NCBI RefSeq assembly: GCF_000613925.1
Contig: NZ_BAJX01000016.1
Coordinates: 1 to 64,000, forward strand
Length of the DNA stretch: 64,000 nucleotides
Reading direction: 5' to 3'
Source of the DNA: Prevotella histicola JCM 15637 = DNF00424
GTDB lineage: Bacteria; Bacteroidota; Bacteroidia; Bacteroidales; Bacteroidaceae
Position numbers and translations under genes: made by a program. Position 1 is the first letter of the stretch, and every line of letters starts with the position of its first letter. Under the pieces are notes generated by a model, which saw nothing but the letters and a program-made list of their open reading frames with translations, was not told the DNA's origin and ran no database searches. Of the stretch, positions 1 through 7,132 are shown in pieces.

Positions 1-998
1 GTCACTCGTGCTTTGACTGATTCTCTCAGATGATCCTGGATGCGTTCAGCCTGTTGTCGGTATACCTCTCCAATGCGGTCATTGGTGAAGTCGATATTAC
101 GGCTGCCAAACGGAATAGCGGCACTAATTCCTGCTCCCATATAGAATTTTGGAAAAACATAGAAACGAAGCAGGACTTGTGGAGTAATGAAATTATAATG
201 AAATCGTGTAGTCTCGGTTACATTTTCAGGTATCTTATGCTCTGTCAGCTTGCTGAGAATACGGGTGTAATCAATGCCCAGCTCAGCACCTAATCTACGA
301 TATTGCCATGTTCCAAAGATTCCAATACGAGGACTTATACCACCACGTTCACTCATTGTGAAAGTAGGACGTATATCATAGTTTTCAATAATACTGCTTA
401 ATCCTGTTATCTTTGAGTAACCGATGCCCGTACGAAGTCCTATACGAAACAAGTGTGTGTAAGGATAAGAATATCTTTGGGCGTTCGAAAGATTTTGTTC
501 TGTATTGGAAGAACTCGTTGAAATATTGCTTTCTGTTTTGTCTCTAGCAATATTATCCTCTCCCTTAATCACAGATTGTTGGACTGATTCAGTTTTTTTA
601 TTTTGCTGATTGTTTATATTATTTGTTCCGTCTGATGCAGGAACTGATGAAGAAACGCTTTGCCCCTTAGTACGTGATATCGTTTTAGTATACTTTGTTT
701 TTCGCAGTGAATGATGTTTATAACCTCTTTTCGTATTTTTCTTCATGGTATAATGTGTCCGACTCTTTACCTTATTATAGGTATGCTTGGCGACGTTCTG
801 TTCAGATAAAGGCGGTTGCTCATCTTTGATAATAGGTGGAGGTAAGGGCGTAGAATGGTTGCTTTTAATGGGTTGCTGAACTTCCTGTACCTCTTCTGGT
901 TTGTCATTTTTGCAACCCATTGCAACGAAAGCGATTGCAAATATAACAAATATGATATTAAAAAGATGGTAGTTTCGTTTGTTAAATCTGTTATTCAT
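1..998 (-). CDS. Outer-membrane beta-barrel protein with lipoprotein-type N-terminus (3' end beyond window)
   Basis: The reading frame is open from the ATG at 998 to the window edge, giving at least 332 residues, so the C-terminus is missing. The N-terminus has a hydrophobic stretch ending in VAMGC, which fits a lipoprotein signal with lipidation at Cys24. Residues 30-160 are polar, rich in Lys, Ser, Gln and Asn, and look disordered. From about residue 165 onward there are alternating strands typical of the PorT/OmpA-like outer-membrane beta-barrel families (for example FRIGLRTGIGYSKITG and GIFGTWQYRRLGAELGIDYT). It starts 16 bp after the stop of another beta-barrel gene, so the two are probably co-transcribed. 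The likely role is an outer-membrane porin or adhesin-like barrel tethered by a flexible linker. The precise function is unknown. Confidence 0.7.
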   Translation of the reverse strand, partial: MNNRFNKRNYHLFNIIFVIFAIAFVAMGCKNDKPEEVQEVQQPIKSNHSTPLPPPIIKDEQPPLSEQNVAKHTYNKVKSRTHYTMKKNTKRGYKHHSLRKTKYTKTISRTKGQSVSSSVPASDGTNNINNQQNKKTESVQQSVIKGEDNIARDKTESNISTSSSNTEQNLSNAQRYSYPYTHLFRIGLRTGIGYSKITGLSSIIENYDIRPTFTMSERGGISPRIGIFGTWQYRRLGAELGIDYTRILSKLTEHKIPENVTETTRFHYNFITPQVLLRFYVFPKFYMGAGISAAIPFGSRNIDFTNDRIGEVYRQQAERIQDHLRESVKARV

Positions 999-1014
999 AA
1001 GGCATTACAATGAT

Positions 1015-1737
1015 TTACAGATTGAAAAGATAACTCACACTGAGTTCTATATTCTGACTGTGAGTTGCGTGTTCTGCCCAGTTATAGTCATTATGCTCTG
1101 TCTTGATAGTAGAGTTTAAACCATAAAAATAACGTAGGTCCACAGCCCAATGATGGTCTATTTCATATCCGAAGCCACCTCCAACAGCAATGTCTGGCTG
1201 TCCTGTCAGCTTCTCTTTCATTAGACGTTCCGTCTCAGCGACTGTGGCAAAATGATAGTTTGCAAACTTACTTTCTTCTTGATTACTCTCGTAAGATATG
1301 CCCTTACCATTAAGATTAGCTCCCGCACGTCCACCAATAGAGATATTGAAGCCTTTGCGCCAAGGATAAATCTTCAACAAAGCAGATACGCCAATGTAAT
1401 TATAACGAGGTGTAACCTTATAGTTTAACTCCTTATTATCATTATAGACTAGTTGTGATGCCTTCTGCCAATAGCTAAATCCGCCTTCAATACCAATGAT
1501 GGAACCATCGACATGATATTGAGCAAACACACCAACTGTTGGAGTAATTTGCCACTTGTCTTTGAAATTGTAATTGGAATAATAGTCTTCTGGAACAAGG
1601 ATCTTATCCATTCCTGTGTTGACAGACATTCCACCACCTAAACGGACACCCAGCTTAAATGGTGCTTCTTGTGCAAAAAGATTAGTATTTACAAATAATA
1701 AGGTGGCGAGAATACCAATTTTAGGAGTTATATTCAT
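1015..1737 (-). CDS. Porin-family outer-membrane beta-barrel protein
   Basis: A 240-residue protein with a clear Sec signal peptide (MNITPKIGILATLLFVNTNLFAQ, cleaved near residue 23). The mature part alternates short amphipathic strands with glycine and aromatic residues, as in the eight-stranded PF13568/PF13505-type barrels (KLGVRLGGGMSVNTG, IIGIEGGFSYWQKAS, DIAVGGGFGYEIDHHWAVDL). It ends with a phenylalanine-containing strand, SVSYLFNL, usual for BAM substrates. It is the first gene of a probable two-gene unit with the beta-barrel lipoprotein that starts 16 bp downstream. No catalytic motif is visible. The specific cargo or ligand cannot be told from the sequence. Confidence 0.75.
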   Translation of the reverse strand: MNITPKIGILATLLFVNTNLFAQEAPFKLGVRLGGGMSVNTGMDKILVPEDYYSNYNFKDKWQITPTVGVFAQYHVDGSIIGIEGGFSYWQKASQLVYNDNKELNYKVTPRYNYIGVSALLKIYPWRKGFNISIGGRAGANLNGKGISYESNQEESKFANYHFATVAETERLMKEKLTGQPDIAVGGGFGYEIDHHWAVDLRYFYGLNSTIKTEHNDYNWAEHATHSQNIELSVSYLFNL

Positions 1738-1765
1738 TGTAGTAGTTGGTTTTAATTTCTGGAAA

Positions 1766-1773
1766 CAAAATTA
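1766..1773 (-). promoter_or_regulatory. -7 box of the porin operon
   Basis: On the minus strand this reads TAATTTTG, a match to the Bacteroidota -7 consensus TAnnTTTG, 29 bp upstream of the ATG at 1737. No convincing -33 TTTG was seen. Confidence 0.4.
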
Positions 1774-1962
1774 TAAAAAATAAGAGTATTTACATAAAGA
1801 TTCTTAAGTTTTAACATTAAATAATAAGAAAAGTGGATAACAGAGTTAGCAAGAAGAAATGTGTAACTAAAAAGTAAAGAAGGTAGAGACCCTAGTTAGA
1901 AGGACATTCACATAACAATTTAGTATCTTAGGTAAAATACTAATTATTGAAAAATACTAATC

Positions 1963-2105
1963 TAACGTGAGTTCGACGGGTTCAGAACGATGTAGGTTGT
2001 GTCAATGGTTCTTTGTAAATGTTTGTATATTAGTTCCTTAATATTACAATGAATTTCACTAATCACCAAGTTTATAGACGCTTATAATTCGGCAAACTCA
2101 CGTTA
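1963..2105. repeat. 143-bp segment bounded by 11-bp inverted repeats
   Basis: TAACGTGAGTT at 1963-1973 is matched exactly by its reverse complement AACTCACGTTA at 2095-2105. The rest of the 386-bp gap (1738-2123) is AT-rich with no supported gene. The motif TATAATTC(A/G)GCAA also occurs twice at about 2083 and 2108. The segment could be a small non-autonomous element (MITE) or the scar of an insertion sequence. No transposase is present. Confidence 0.35.
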
Positions 2106-2123
2106 ATTATAATTCAGCAAGCT

Positions 2124-2702
2124 TTATATAGTAAGATTACCATTACGAGGATGTTCCTCCGTAACCTTAAAAGAACCTTTAAATAGGTTCTTCTTGAAAA
2201 AACAGATTTGTACCTTTCCTATTTGCGCTAAATATATACCACGTTTAGGAAAACGAATATTCGTGCTTTTGAAAGAACTCGGCACAGCTAGAATTCGTAT
2301 AGCTTTATAATTAAAATCTGTATGTTCTTTTAAATATTTAAGGACCAAGGCGAAACTAACACTAGCACAGTTATTAAATTCTTTAACCATACGTGCCATC
2401 TCAACAAAATCATCAAAAGCTTTCAAATCACCTAAGAGATCATAGAGAAGGGGGGTATGAGCATCGTAAGACGTTCCACAAACAACATAACCTTTATTAC
2501 TATATATAGTCTCGCCCCACCATCTTGCATCTTCAACACGAGTATCCCAAAAATAATAACCTTCACCAAGCCAAGGGGTTTTTGCACCCGTCTTTATCCT
2601 TCCCCGTTCGTCACGAAGAGTACAGAAATAGGGACCATGCTCCTCTATTTCCTTATTGTTATTACGATATTCAAGGGTTTGGTAGATTTTCGTAGGCTTC
2701 AT
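2124..2702 (-). CDS. Protein of unknown function, possible ADP-ribosyltransferase-like toxin of a SecB-linked cassette
   Basis: A 192-residue soluble protein and the last gene of a three-gene cassette, starting 3 bp after the SecB-like gene. I do not recognise its family with certainty. Residues 43-65 (TPWLGEGYYFWDTRVEDARWWG region) resemble the G-x-G-(F/Y)-Y segment, followed by an Ala/Trp helix, found in ADP-ribosyltransferase-like folds such as DUF3990; this is a pattern judgement only. The C-terminal third is basic (KKNLFKGSFK), with hydrophobic strands between. There is no signal peptide and no membrane segment. Its position next to a SecB-like chaperone and a small acidic protein makes a toxin or other effector plausible. 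A non-toxic client of the chaperone is the main alternative. Confidence 0.6.
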   Translation of the reverse strand: MKPTKIYQTLEYRNNNKEIEEHGPYFCTLRDERGRIKTGAKTPWLGEGYYFWDTRVEDARWWGETIYSNKGYVVCGTSYDAHTPLLYDLLGDLKAFDDFVEMARMVKEFNNCASVSFALVLKYLKEHTDFNYKAIRILAVPSSFKSTNIRFPKRGIYLAQIGKVQICFFKKNLFKGSFKVTEEHPRNGNLTI

Positions 2703-2705
2703 TTG

Positions 2706-3122
2706 TCATTTAACGACAGAAGTTTTTTCACGGAGTTCTTCTGTAAGTCCCATTAAGTTTACTGTCGGTAATACTATTGGAGATGTATTTGCTTGAAGTG
2801 AAAGCGTACTAACAAAGGCTCTTATATATGGAAAAATTATGGCAAGACTATTCGGATAAAAGAAATCAGGAATATCATTAAACTTAATATCTCCATTGAA
2901 AACAAAAGATGCTATGCAAGAAACACTAACAACGACAGTGCCCGTCTCTTTACATTTAACAACTGTTTCAAAAGAAAGTTTATATCGCCTACTTCCCTCA
3001 TCATACTTACCAGAGGGGAGAAAATGTATAAAGAACTCAGATTTCTTCGGTATATCAAAGTTTAAGGTTGCCTTAGTAAATCTATATTTGTCTAATCTAA
3101 ATGCTACATCATTCATAATCAT
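2706..3122 (-). CDS. SecB-like chaperone
   Basis: A 138-residue protein, close to the usual SecB length of about 150. The segment at residues 84-125 carries the SecB signature order: a Phe-Pro-Tyr-x-Arg helix start (IFPYIRAFVSTLSLQ) followed by the proline-rich PIVLPTVNLMGL, equivalent to the PLLLPPVNF region of Escherichia coli SecB. The N-terminal half (FRLDKYRFTKATLNFDIP...) supplies the expected beta-strands. Canonical SecB is a proteobacterial export chaperone; SecB-like proteins outside that phylum often belong to toxin-antitoxin-chaperone modules such as HigBA-Rv1957. Here the start codon overlaps the stop of the 85-residue gene (ATGA) and the next gene begins 3 bp after its stop, so the three genes should be translationally coupled. 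The SecB assignment is by motif reading only. Confidence 0.7.
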   Translation of the reverse strand: MIMNDVAFRLDKYRFTKATLNFDIPKKSEFFIHFLPSGKYDEGSRRYKLSFETVVKCKETGTVVVSVSCIASFVFNGDIKFNDIPDFFYPNSLAIIFPYIRAFVSTLSLQANTSPIVLPTVNLMGLTEELREKTSVVK

Positions 3123-3376
3123 GCTGTCCTGCCATACTGTACTTTAGAATCTATATCATCAGTAGGGACTGTAAAATAACGATAGTTCCCACTCAGGAAG
3201 TCATCTGAACGGTTATATTCCATTTCGGTTCCAATATAACCTTTTAACATATCAGCATATTCCAACACATCAGGACCTATCTCATTAAGGTAGTCCCACT
3301 CAGCACTCTCTTTCTCAAGAATCTCCTTTGGAGTATTCTCGAAATAGCTCTTAAGTTGCTCAAGAAGTTTTCCCAT
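3119..3376 (-). CDS. Small acidic protein, candidate antitoxin of the SecB-like cassette
   Basis: An 85-residue acidic protein and the first gene of the cassette. The N-terminal 50 residues are predicted mostly helical (LLEQLKSYFENTPKEILEKE and DYLNEIGPDVLEYADMLKGY). The tail is more extended and polar, ending in YGRTA. No DNA-binding helix-turn-helix is evident, so if it is an antitoxin it may act by protein-protein contact. Its stop codon overlaps the start of the SecB-like gene by 4 bp. I know of no assigned function for this type of protein; the antitoxin role is inferred from size, charge and gene order only. Confidence 0.6.
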   Translation of the reverse strand: MGKLLEQLKSYFENTPKEILEKESAEWDYLNEIGPDVLEYADMLKGYIGTEMEYNRSDDFLSGNYRYFTVPTDDIDSKVQYGRTA

Positions 3377-3406
3377 CGTCCTTTATTTATTAGTTTGTTT
3401 CTGCTA

Positions 3407-3414
3407 CAAAGGTA
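3407..3414 (-). promoter_or_regulatory. -7 box of the SecB-like cassette
   Basis: Minus-strand TACCTTTG matches TAnnTTTG exactly and lies about 30 bp upstream of the first start codon of the cassette at 3376. No clear -33 element was found. Confidence 0.4.
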
Positions 3415-3533
3415 TGATTTTCTCTTTAAATATCCTAAATTATCTACTTTATTTTATACTTATACCATGAACCTACATCAAAAACCTTCACCAAAAGATA
3501 TATGCGTACAAGTATTCATTGAGTATAACCCAA

Positions 3534-4040
3534 TGGAACGGAGGAAGGGAGGGAGTGTTCTGTTGTAAAGATTATTCCCATCTGCTTTTTAATCTACGCC
3601 CTTTTGTGTTCTAAAAGATGCCCTTTTGAAGTGCAAAAGGGCATCTTTTAATGTGCAAAAGGGCATGTTTTGCAATGCAAAAGGGCACCTTTTACAAGCC
3701 CGTTTGTAACCGATTGATAATCTAAAGGTTACAAAGGTGAAAAAGAGGGGATATGGTAGGGAAAGTGAAAGATGACGAAGCGGAAAGTGTAAGGATTTTT
3801 GTTGCTGTCCGTTCCGTTGTGTTTTTCGAAGGTAAGGTCAGTGTTCTTTGTCATCAGGGTAGCGGCTTTACCGATTCAAAAGGTGGGTAAACAGACTGAG
3901 AAACGGACGTGAAGAAGACGAAAGAAACGGCGGGATTGGCAATCAAAAATGTATCTTTCAGCCAATGATTTTTTAACGTTCCAACGACAGGTTACAAAGA
4001 ATTAATTGTGTTTCAGCGACAGAATCATGACCAATAATAT
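3534..4040 (+). repeat. ~505-bp direct repeat, left copy
   Basis: Nearly the whole segment recurs in the same orientation at 5865-6369, with scattered substitutions and small indels. The two copies flank the MFS transporter region. It contains one copy of the 220-bp dispersed element (3581-3800). The last 50 bp correspond to the promoter of the CPBP gene in the right copy, but the -7 box is degraded here (TGTGTTTCAG instead of TGTATCTTTG). No gene is supported in this stretch. Confidence 0.8.
3581..3800 (+). repeat. 220-bp dispersed element, copy 1
   Basis: One of eight intergenic copies in the window. The first ~120 bp hold alternating GCCCTTTT and AAAAGGGC boxes that can pair into nested stem-loops. 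A GTAACC...GGTTAC inverted repeat follows. The element ends with TGTAAGGATTTTT. Length is almost constant between copies (218-221 bp), although the part after GGTTAC is variable. Confidence 0.85.
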
Positions 4041-4087
4041 GGACCATGATGGATATACAGTAAGTAGAGATCCTACTTAATAGATTC

Positions 4088-4141
4088 AGCTCGCACGCTC
4101 TATGTCCTCCTTTAAAAAGGACAAAGAGCTTCACGAGCTGT
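4088..4141 (-). terminator. Imperfect hairpin downstream of the MFS gene
   Basis: CAGCTCG...GAGCTG arms enclose a long imperfect stem with a central TCCTTTAAAAAGGA, about 80 bp past the stop of the MFS gene. There is no strong T-run, so termination is only possible. Confidence 0.35.
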
Positions 4142-4221
4142 AGAAGGAGAAGTTTTCAATTCAACTTATATCACTTCTCAAATGGATTACCAATATGCTT
4201 ATGCTATAGAATAAGAAGTTT

Positions 4222-5421
4222 TTATCTCAACTTATAGCCCTTGAATGCATAGAAAAGGATATAAGAGAAGCTGACAAAACAGATCCCATACGCATATTGA
4301 ATGTTGCTAACATCCTTAATAAGTCCGAACAACACAGTGATAACAGCACCACCGATAAGTCCCATTGTCATTAGTGATGAGCCCTCCTTGGTATATTTAC
4401 CCAAGTCCATAAGAGCCAAAGGCCAGAATGCGGGCCACATCAATGAGCAGCCTAATGCCATGATACCTACAGCATAAATACTATAAACACCCGGGAGTAA
4501 CAATACAAGTAGCGTTCCAAACAGTGCAACGAAGGAACAGATCTGTAAGGCTTTCGTCTGTGAAAGATACTTAGGAATAAGAATAATACCTGCGATATAT
4601 CCTATACTGATGCTGATTGGGGTAATCCATGAGTACGTATGAGGATGAGGAAGACCTAATTCACTTGCATAATCTATAAGTGTACCCAAGACGATGGTCT
4701 CTGAACCAACATAAAAGAATATGGCAATTGCTCCAAGAACAAGATGTGGGAACTGGAAGACAGAATGCTTACTGTTTGCGTAGTCGGACACTGCTGAATC
4801 TGCATCGGCGTCATCTTCTCCAGCTGCTTTCACCTCTGGCAAGGGTGATATGAGTGCTACGACACCTAAGATTACAAATAAGCAGATTATAACCAAGAAC
4901 GGTTTGTCAAGATCTTCCAAGCCAACACCGCCACTATTACTTGCAAAAAGAGCAATAAACAAAGGTGATACGGGCCATGCTAACTTGTTTATCATGCCCA
5001 TAATAGAGATTCTTTTTGCTGCACTCTCCGTTGGTCCAAGGATTGTTACATAAGGATTTATGGCAGATTGTAGGAACGTATTAGCTGTTCCACAAAGGAA
5101 AGATGCCAATAAGAAGATAATGAAACTCCTTTCAGCTGCAGAGAGAATAAACACTCCGAAGGCTATAGCAAACATGGCAAAAGCCGTAGCCATCGTACGC
5201 TTATATCCAATTTTACTTATCAATAAGCCTGCTGGATAACCAAAGATAAGGAACGGTAAGAACGTAGCTCCTATGAGCATATAGGCTTCTGTGGACGAAA
5301 CGCTTAGCGAAACCTTCAATACTGGTACTAATAAGGAATTGATTCCCAATGCAAAGCCACAAGTAAAGAACATGAAAGCAAGGAAAAGCATTGGAATAAT
5401 GAAGTTGTTTTTTTCTTTCAT
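4222..5421 (-). CDS. MFS sugar transporter, FHS (fucose/glucose-galactose permease) type
   Basis: A 399-residue integral membrane protein with about 12 hydrophobic segments. The N-terminal signature (FFTCGFALGINSLLVPVLK and FGYPAGLLISKIGYKR) and the central NPYVTILGP are characteristic of the fucose:H+ symporter (FHS) family, which includes FucP and GluP. A hydrophilic acidic loop (residues ~198-215, EDDADADSA) lies between helices 6 and 7, as usual for MFS proteins. It likely imports a monosaccharide by proton symport across the inner membrane; the substrate cannot be assigned. The gene stands alone between two ~505-bp direct repeats. A broken AraC-like fragment lies divergently upstream, which may be the remains of its regulator. 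Confidence 0.85.
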   Translation of the reverse strand: MKEKNNFIIPMLFLAFMFFTCGFALGINSLLVPVLKVSLSVSSTEAYMLIGATFLPFLIFGYPAGLLISKIGYKRTMATAFAMFAIAFGVFILSAAERSFIIFLLASFLCGTANTFLQSAINPYVTILGPTESAAKRISIMGMINKLAWPVSPLFIALFASNSGGVGLEDLDKPFLVIICLFVILGVVALISPLPEVKAAGEDDADADSAVSDYANSKHSVFQFPHLVLGAIAIFFYVGSETIVLGTLIDYASELGLPHPHTYSWITPISISIGYIAGIILIPKYLSQTKALQICSFVALFGTLLVLLLPGVYSIYAVGIMALGCSLMWPAFWPLALMDLGKYTKEGSSLMTMGLIGGAVITVLFGLIKDVSNIQYAYGICFVSFSYILFYAFKGYKLR

Positions 5422-5500
5422 AGAGAATCTTTTTTGAATTAAAAATTAATTGTTATGTTTTAAAAATCCGCTTTTTTTGACTACAGTTATCTTGAAAGTG

Positions 5501-5508
5501 CAAAGTTA
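5501..5508 (-). promoter_or_regulatory. -7 box of the MFS gene
   Basis: Minus-strand TAACTTTG fits TAnnTTTG, 80 bp upstream of the ATG at 5421. A plus-strand TATCTTTG lies 28 bp away at 5536-5543, so the region may hold divergent promoters. Confidence 0.45.
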
Positions 5509-5578
5509 CTACTTTTTTTTAATAATAACATACATTATCTTTGCGTTGTTATTGAGTATATTTACACTTGCAGAAAAA

Positions 5579-5785
5579 ATGGTAATACTTGATAGAAAGA
5601 TAGTACATAATGTGCAAACCACGTGCTGTCACATCACATACACTGAGTTTAATCTACCATTTCATAGACATTCCGAGATACATCTAACCCCAAATGAATA
5701 CAGACAACACATTAACGCTGAGAAAATCAGCAACCATATGAATATAACAACTGGTTCGCCGCAAGACTCAACACATAGTAAATAA
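5579..5785 (+). pseudogene. Possible internally deleted AraC-type regulator remnant
   Basis: A 68-codon frame after a plus-strand TATCTTTG box (5536-5543) and an A-rich ribosome-binding region. The N-terminal part ends in EFNLPFHRHSE, which resembles the cupin-like sensor start of AraC-family regulators (LPFHxHxE). It is followed directly by LTPNEYRQ, which resembles the end of the AraC helix-turn-helix (TPxEYR). The middle ~200 residues expected between these parts are absent. It faces away from the sugar transporter, the usual place for such a regulator. A chance frame remains possible. The rest of 5422-6368 holds only the right direct repeat. Confidence 0.3.
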
Positions 5786-5911
5786 GGGTGAATAACAACA
5801 TAAAGCGAAGGCTATGCTGAGCTTATTTTGAAGAATCTCTGCGCTTTCTCTCCTCGCATTTGGGTGGAACGGAGGAAGGGGAGGACTGTTCTGTTGTAAA
5901 GATTATTCCCA

Positions 5912-6131
5912 TCTGCTTTTTAATCTACGCCCTTTTGCAATGTAAAAGACGCCCTTTTGATGTGCAAAAGGGCATCTTTTGATGTGTAAAAGGGCATGTT
6001 TTGCAATGCAAAAGGGCACCTTTTACAAGCCTCTTTGTAACCTATTGATAATCTAAAGGTTACAAAGGCGGAAAAGAAGGGGTATGCTAGGGAAAGTGAA
6101 AGACGACGGAGCGGAAAGTGTAAGGATTTTT
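5912..6131 (+). repeat. 220-bp dispersed element, copy 2
   Basis: Same architecture as copy 1: GCCCTTTT/AAAAGGGC boxes, then GTAACC...GGTTAC, then TGTAAGGATTTTT at the end. Confidence 0.85.
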
Positions 6132-6337
6132 GTTACTCTTCGTTTCGTTGTGTTTTCAAAGTAAGGTCAGTGCGCTTTGTCATCAGGGTAGCGGTTTTAC
6201 CGATTCAACAGACGGGTGAACAGACTGAGAAACGGACGAGAAAAAGACGAAAGAAACGGCGGGATTGGCAATCAAAAATGTGTCTTTCAGTCGGTAATTT
6301 TTTAATGTTCCAACGACAGTTTACAAAGAATTAATTG

Positions 6338-6345
6338 TATCTTTG
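6338..6345 (+). promoter_or_regulatory. -7 box of the CPBP gene
   Basis: TATCTTTG, 36 bp before the ATG at 6381, inside the right direct repeat. Confidence 0.45.
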
Positions 6346-6380
6346 CGACAGAACAAAGACTAATAACATTGAAAATAACT

Positions 6381-7082
6381 ATGACAAACGTAACAAAATA
6401 CTGGAAGAAGGCAGGCATGCCACTGCTTCTTTTCTATGTTATTGCGGTGGCATGCAGACTCGTTTCGCTTTACGTCTTACCCCGTCTGTTCCCTGACAGT
6501 TGCTCTTCCATCATCTTGCAGCTATGTGAAGGAGTGGGTCCAGCACTGGGAGCTGTGGTGGTAATGGGCATCTTTAAGAAGAAGTTTTTCTGTTCCATAG
6601 CAGGTAAATCATGGATACGCAGCCTTGCGTGTATCGTCTTCCCCACCCTGCTCTTTCTCATTTTCGACACGCATCACGGGCTAAGAACCTCCTTGGTGTT
6701 CTTAGGTTGCACGCTCTATGCTTTCCTTGAGGAAGTGGGTTGGCGTGGTTATCTAACGGGAGAGCTTGCAGCAATGCGCCCGATAAAACGTATCCTGACC
6801 ATTACTGTCTTGTGGTTTTTCTGGCATTTGAACTTCTCTTTCAACATGAGTGGACTGATATTCTTCGCCATCTTACTGTTGGCTTCCTGGGGATTGGACC
6901 GGTTTGCACACGACACACGGTCTCTTTTGCTATGCGCTTGTGCCCATGGCATCTTCAATCTCTTCAAACATGGCAATGGAATCTTAGACAATTACCTGAC
7001 GATTTCCTTGCTTGTGATATCCATTCTGTCGTGGTTCGTCATTTGGTATTGTCCCTTTAAGAAGAAGACTACCGCGCCTTAG
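6381..7082 (+). CDS. CPBP-family intramembrane glutamic protease
   Basis: A 233-residue multi-pass membrane protein. It carries the three conserved CPBP (Abi/Rce1-like, PF02517) motifs: EEVGWRG at residues 117-123 (catalytic Glu pair and Arg), FWHLNF around His149, and HGIFN with His189. Members process prenylated or bacteriocin-type peptides or act in immunity and membrane protein turnover; the substrate here is unknown. The frame can begin at a TTG at 6369, but the ATG at 6381 directly before the first hydrophobic helix is a better start. The gene converges on sprA, with 50 bp between the stop codons. Its promoter region was duplicated in the left direct repeat, so a lost paralogue is possible. 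Confidence 0.8.
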   Translation: MTNVTKYWKKAGMPLLLFYVIAVACRLVSLYVLPRLFPDSCSSIILQLCEGVGPALGAVVVMGIFKKKFFCSIAGKSWIRSLACIVFPTLLFLIFDTHHGLRTSLVFLGCTLYAFLEEVGWRGYLTGELAAMRPIKRILTITVLWFFWHLNFSFNMSGLIFFAILLLASWGLDRFAHDTRSLLLCACAHGIFNLFKHGNGILDNYLTISLLVISILSWFVIWYCPFKKKTTAP

Positions 7083-7132
7083 CCGTCTTTTTTACGAATC
7101 ACGAAGCAGGGAAAGACCAAGAGCGGTACGCC

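Larger units (their letters stand above)
5865..6369 (+). repeat. ~505-bp direct repeat, right copy
   Basis: Matches 3534-4040 in the same orientation. It includes dispersed element copy 2 (5912-6131) and ends at the promoter and start region of the CPBP protease gene. Confidence 0.8.

Noticed and set aside
5450..5785. 111-codon plus-strand frame as a full gene
   Set aside because: The first 43 codons overlap the promoter region of the MFS gene; only the part from 5579 is considered, as a possible remnant.
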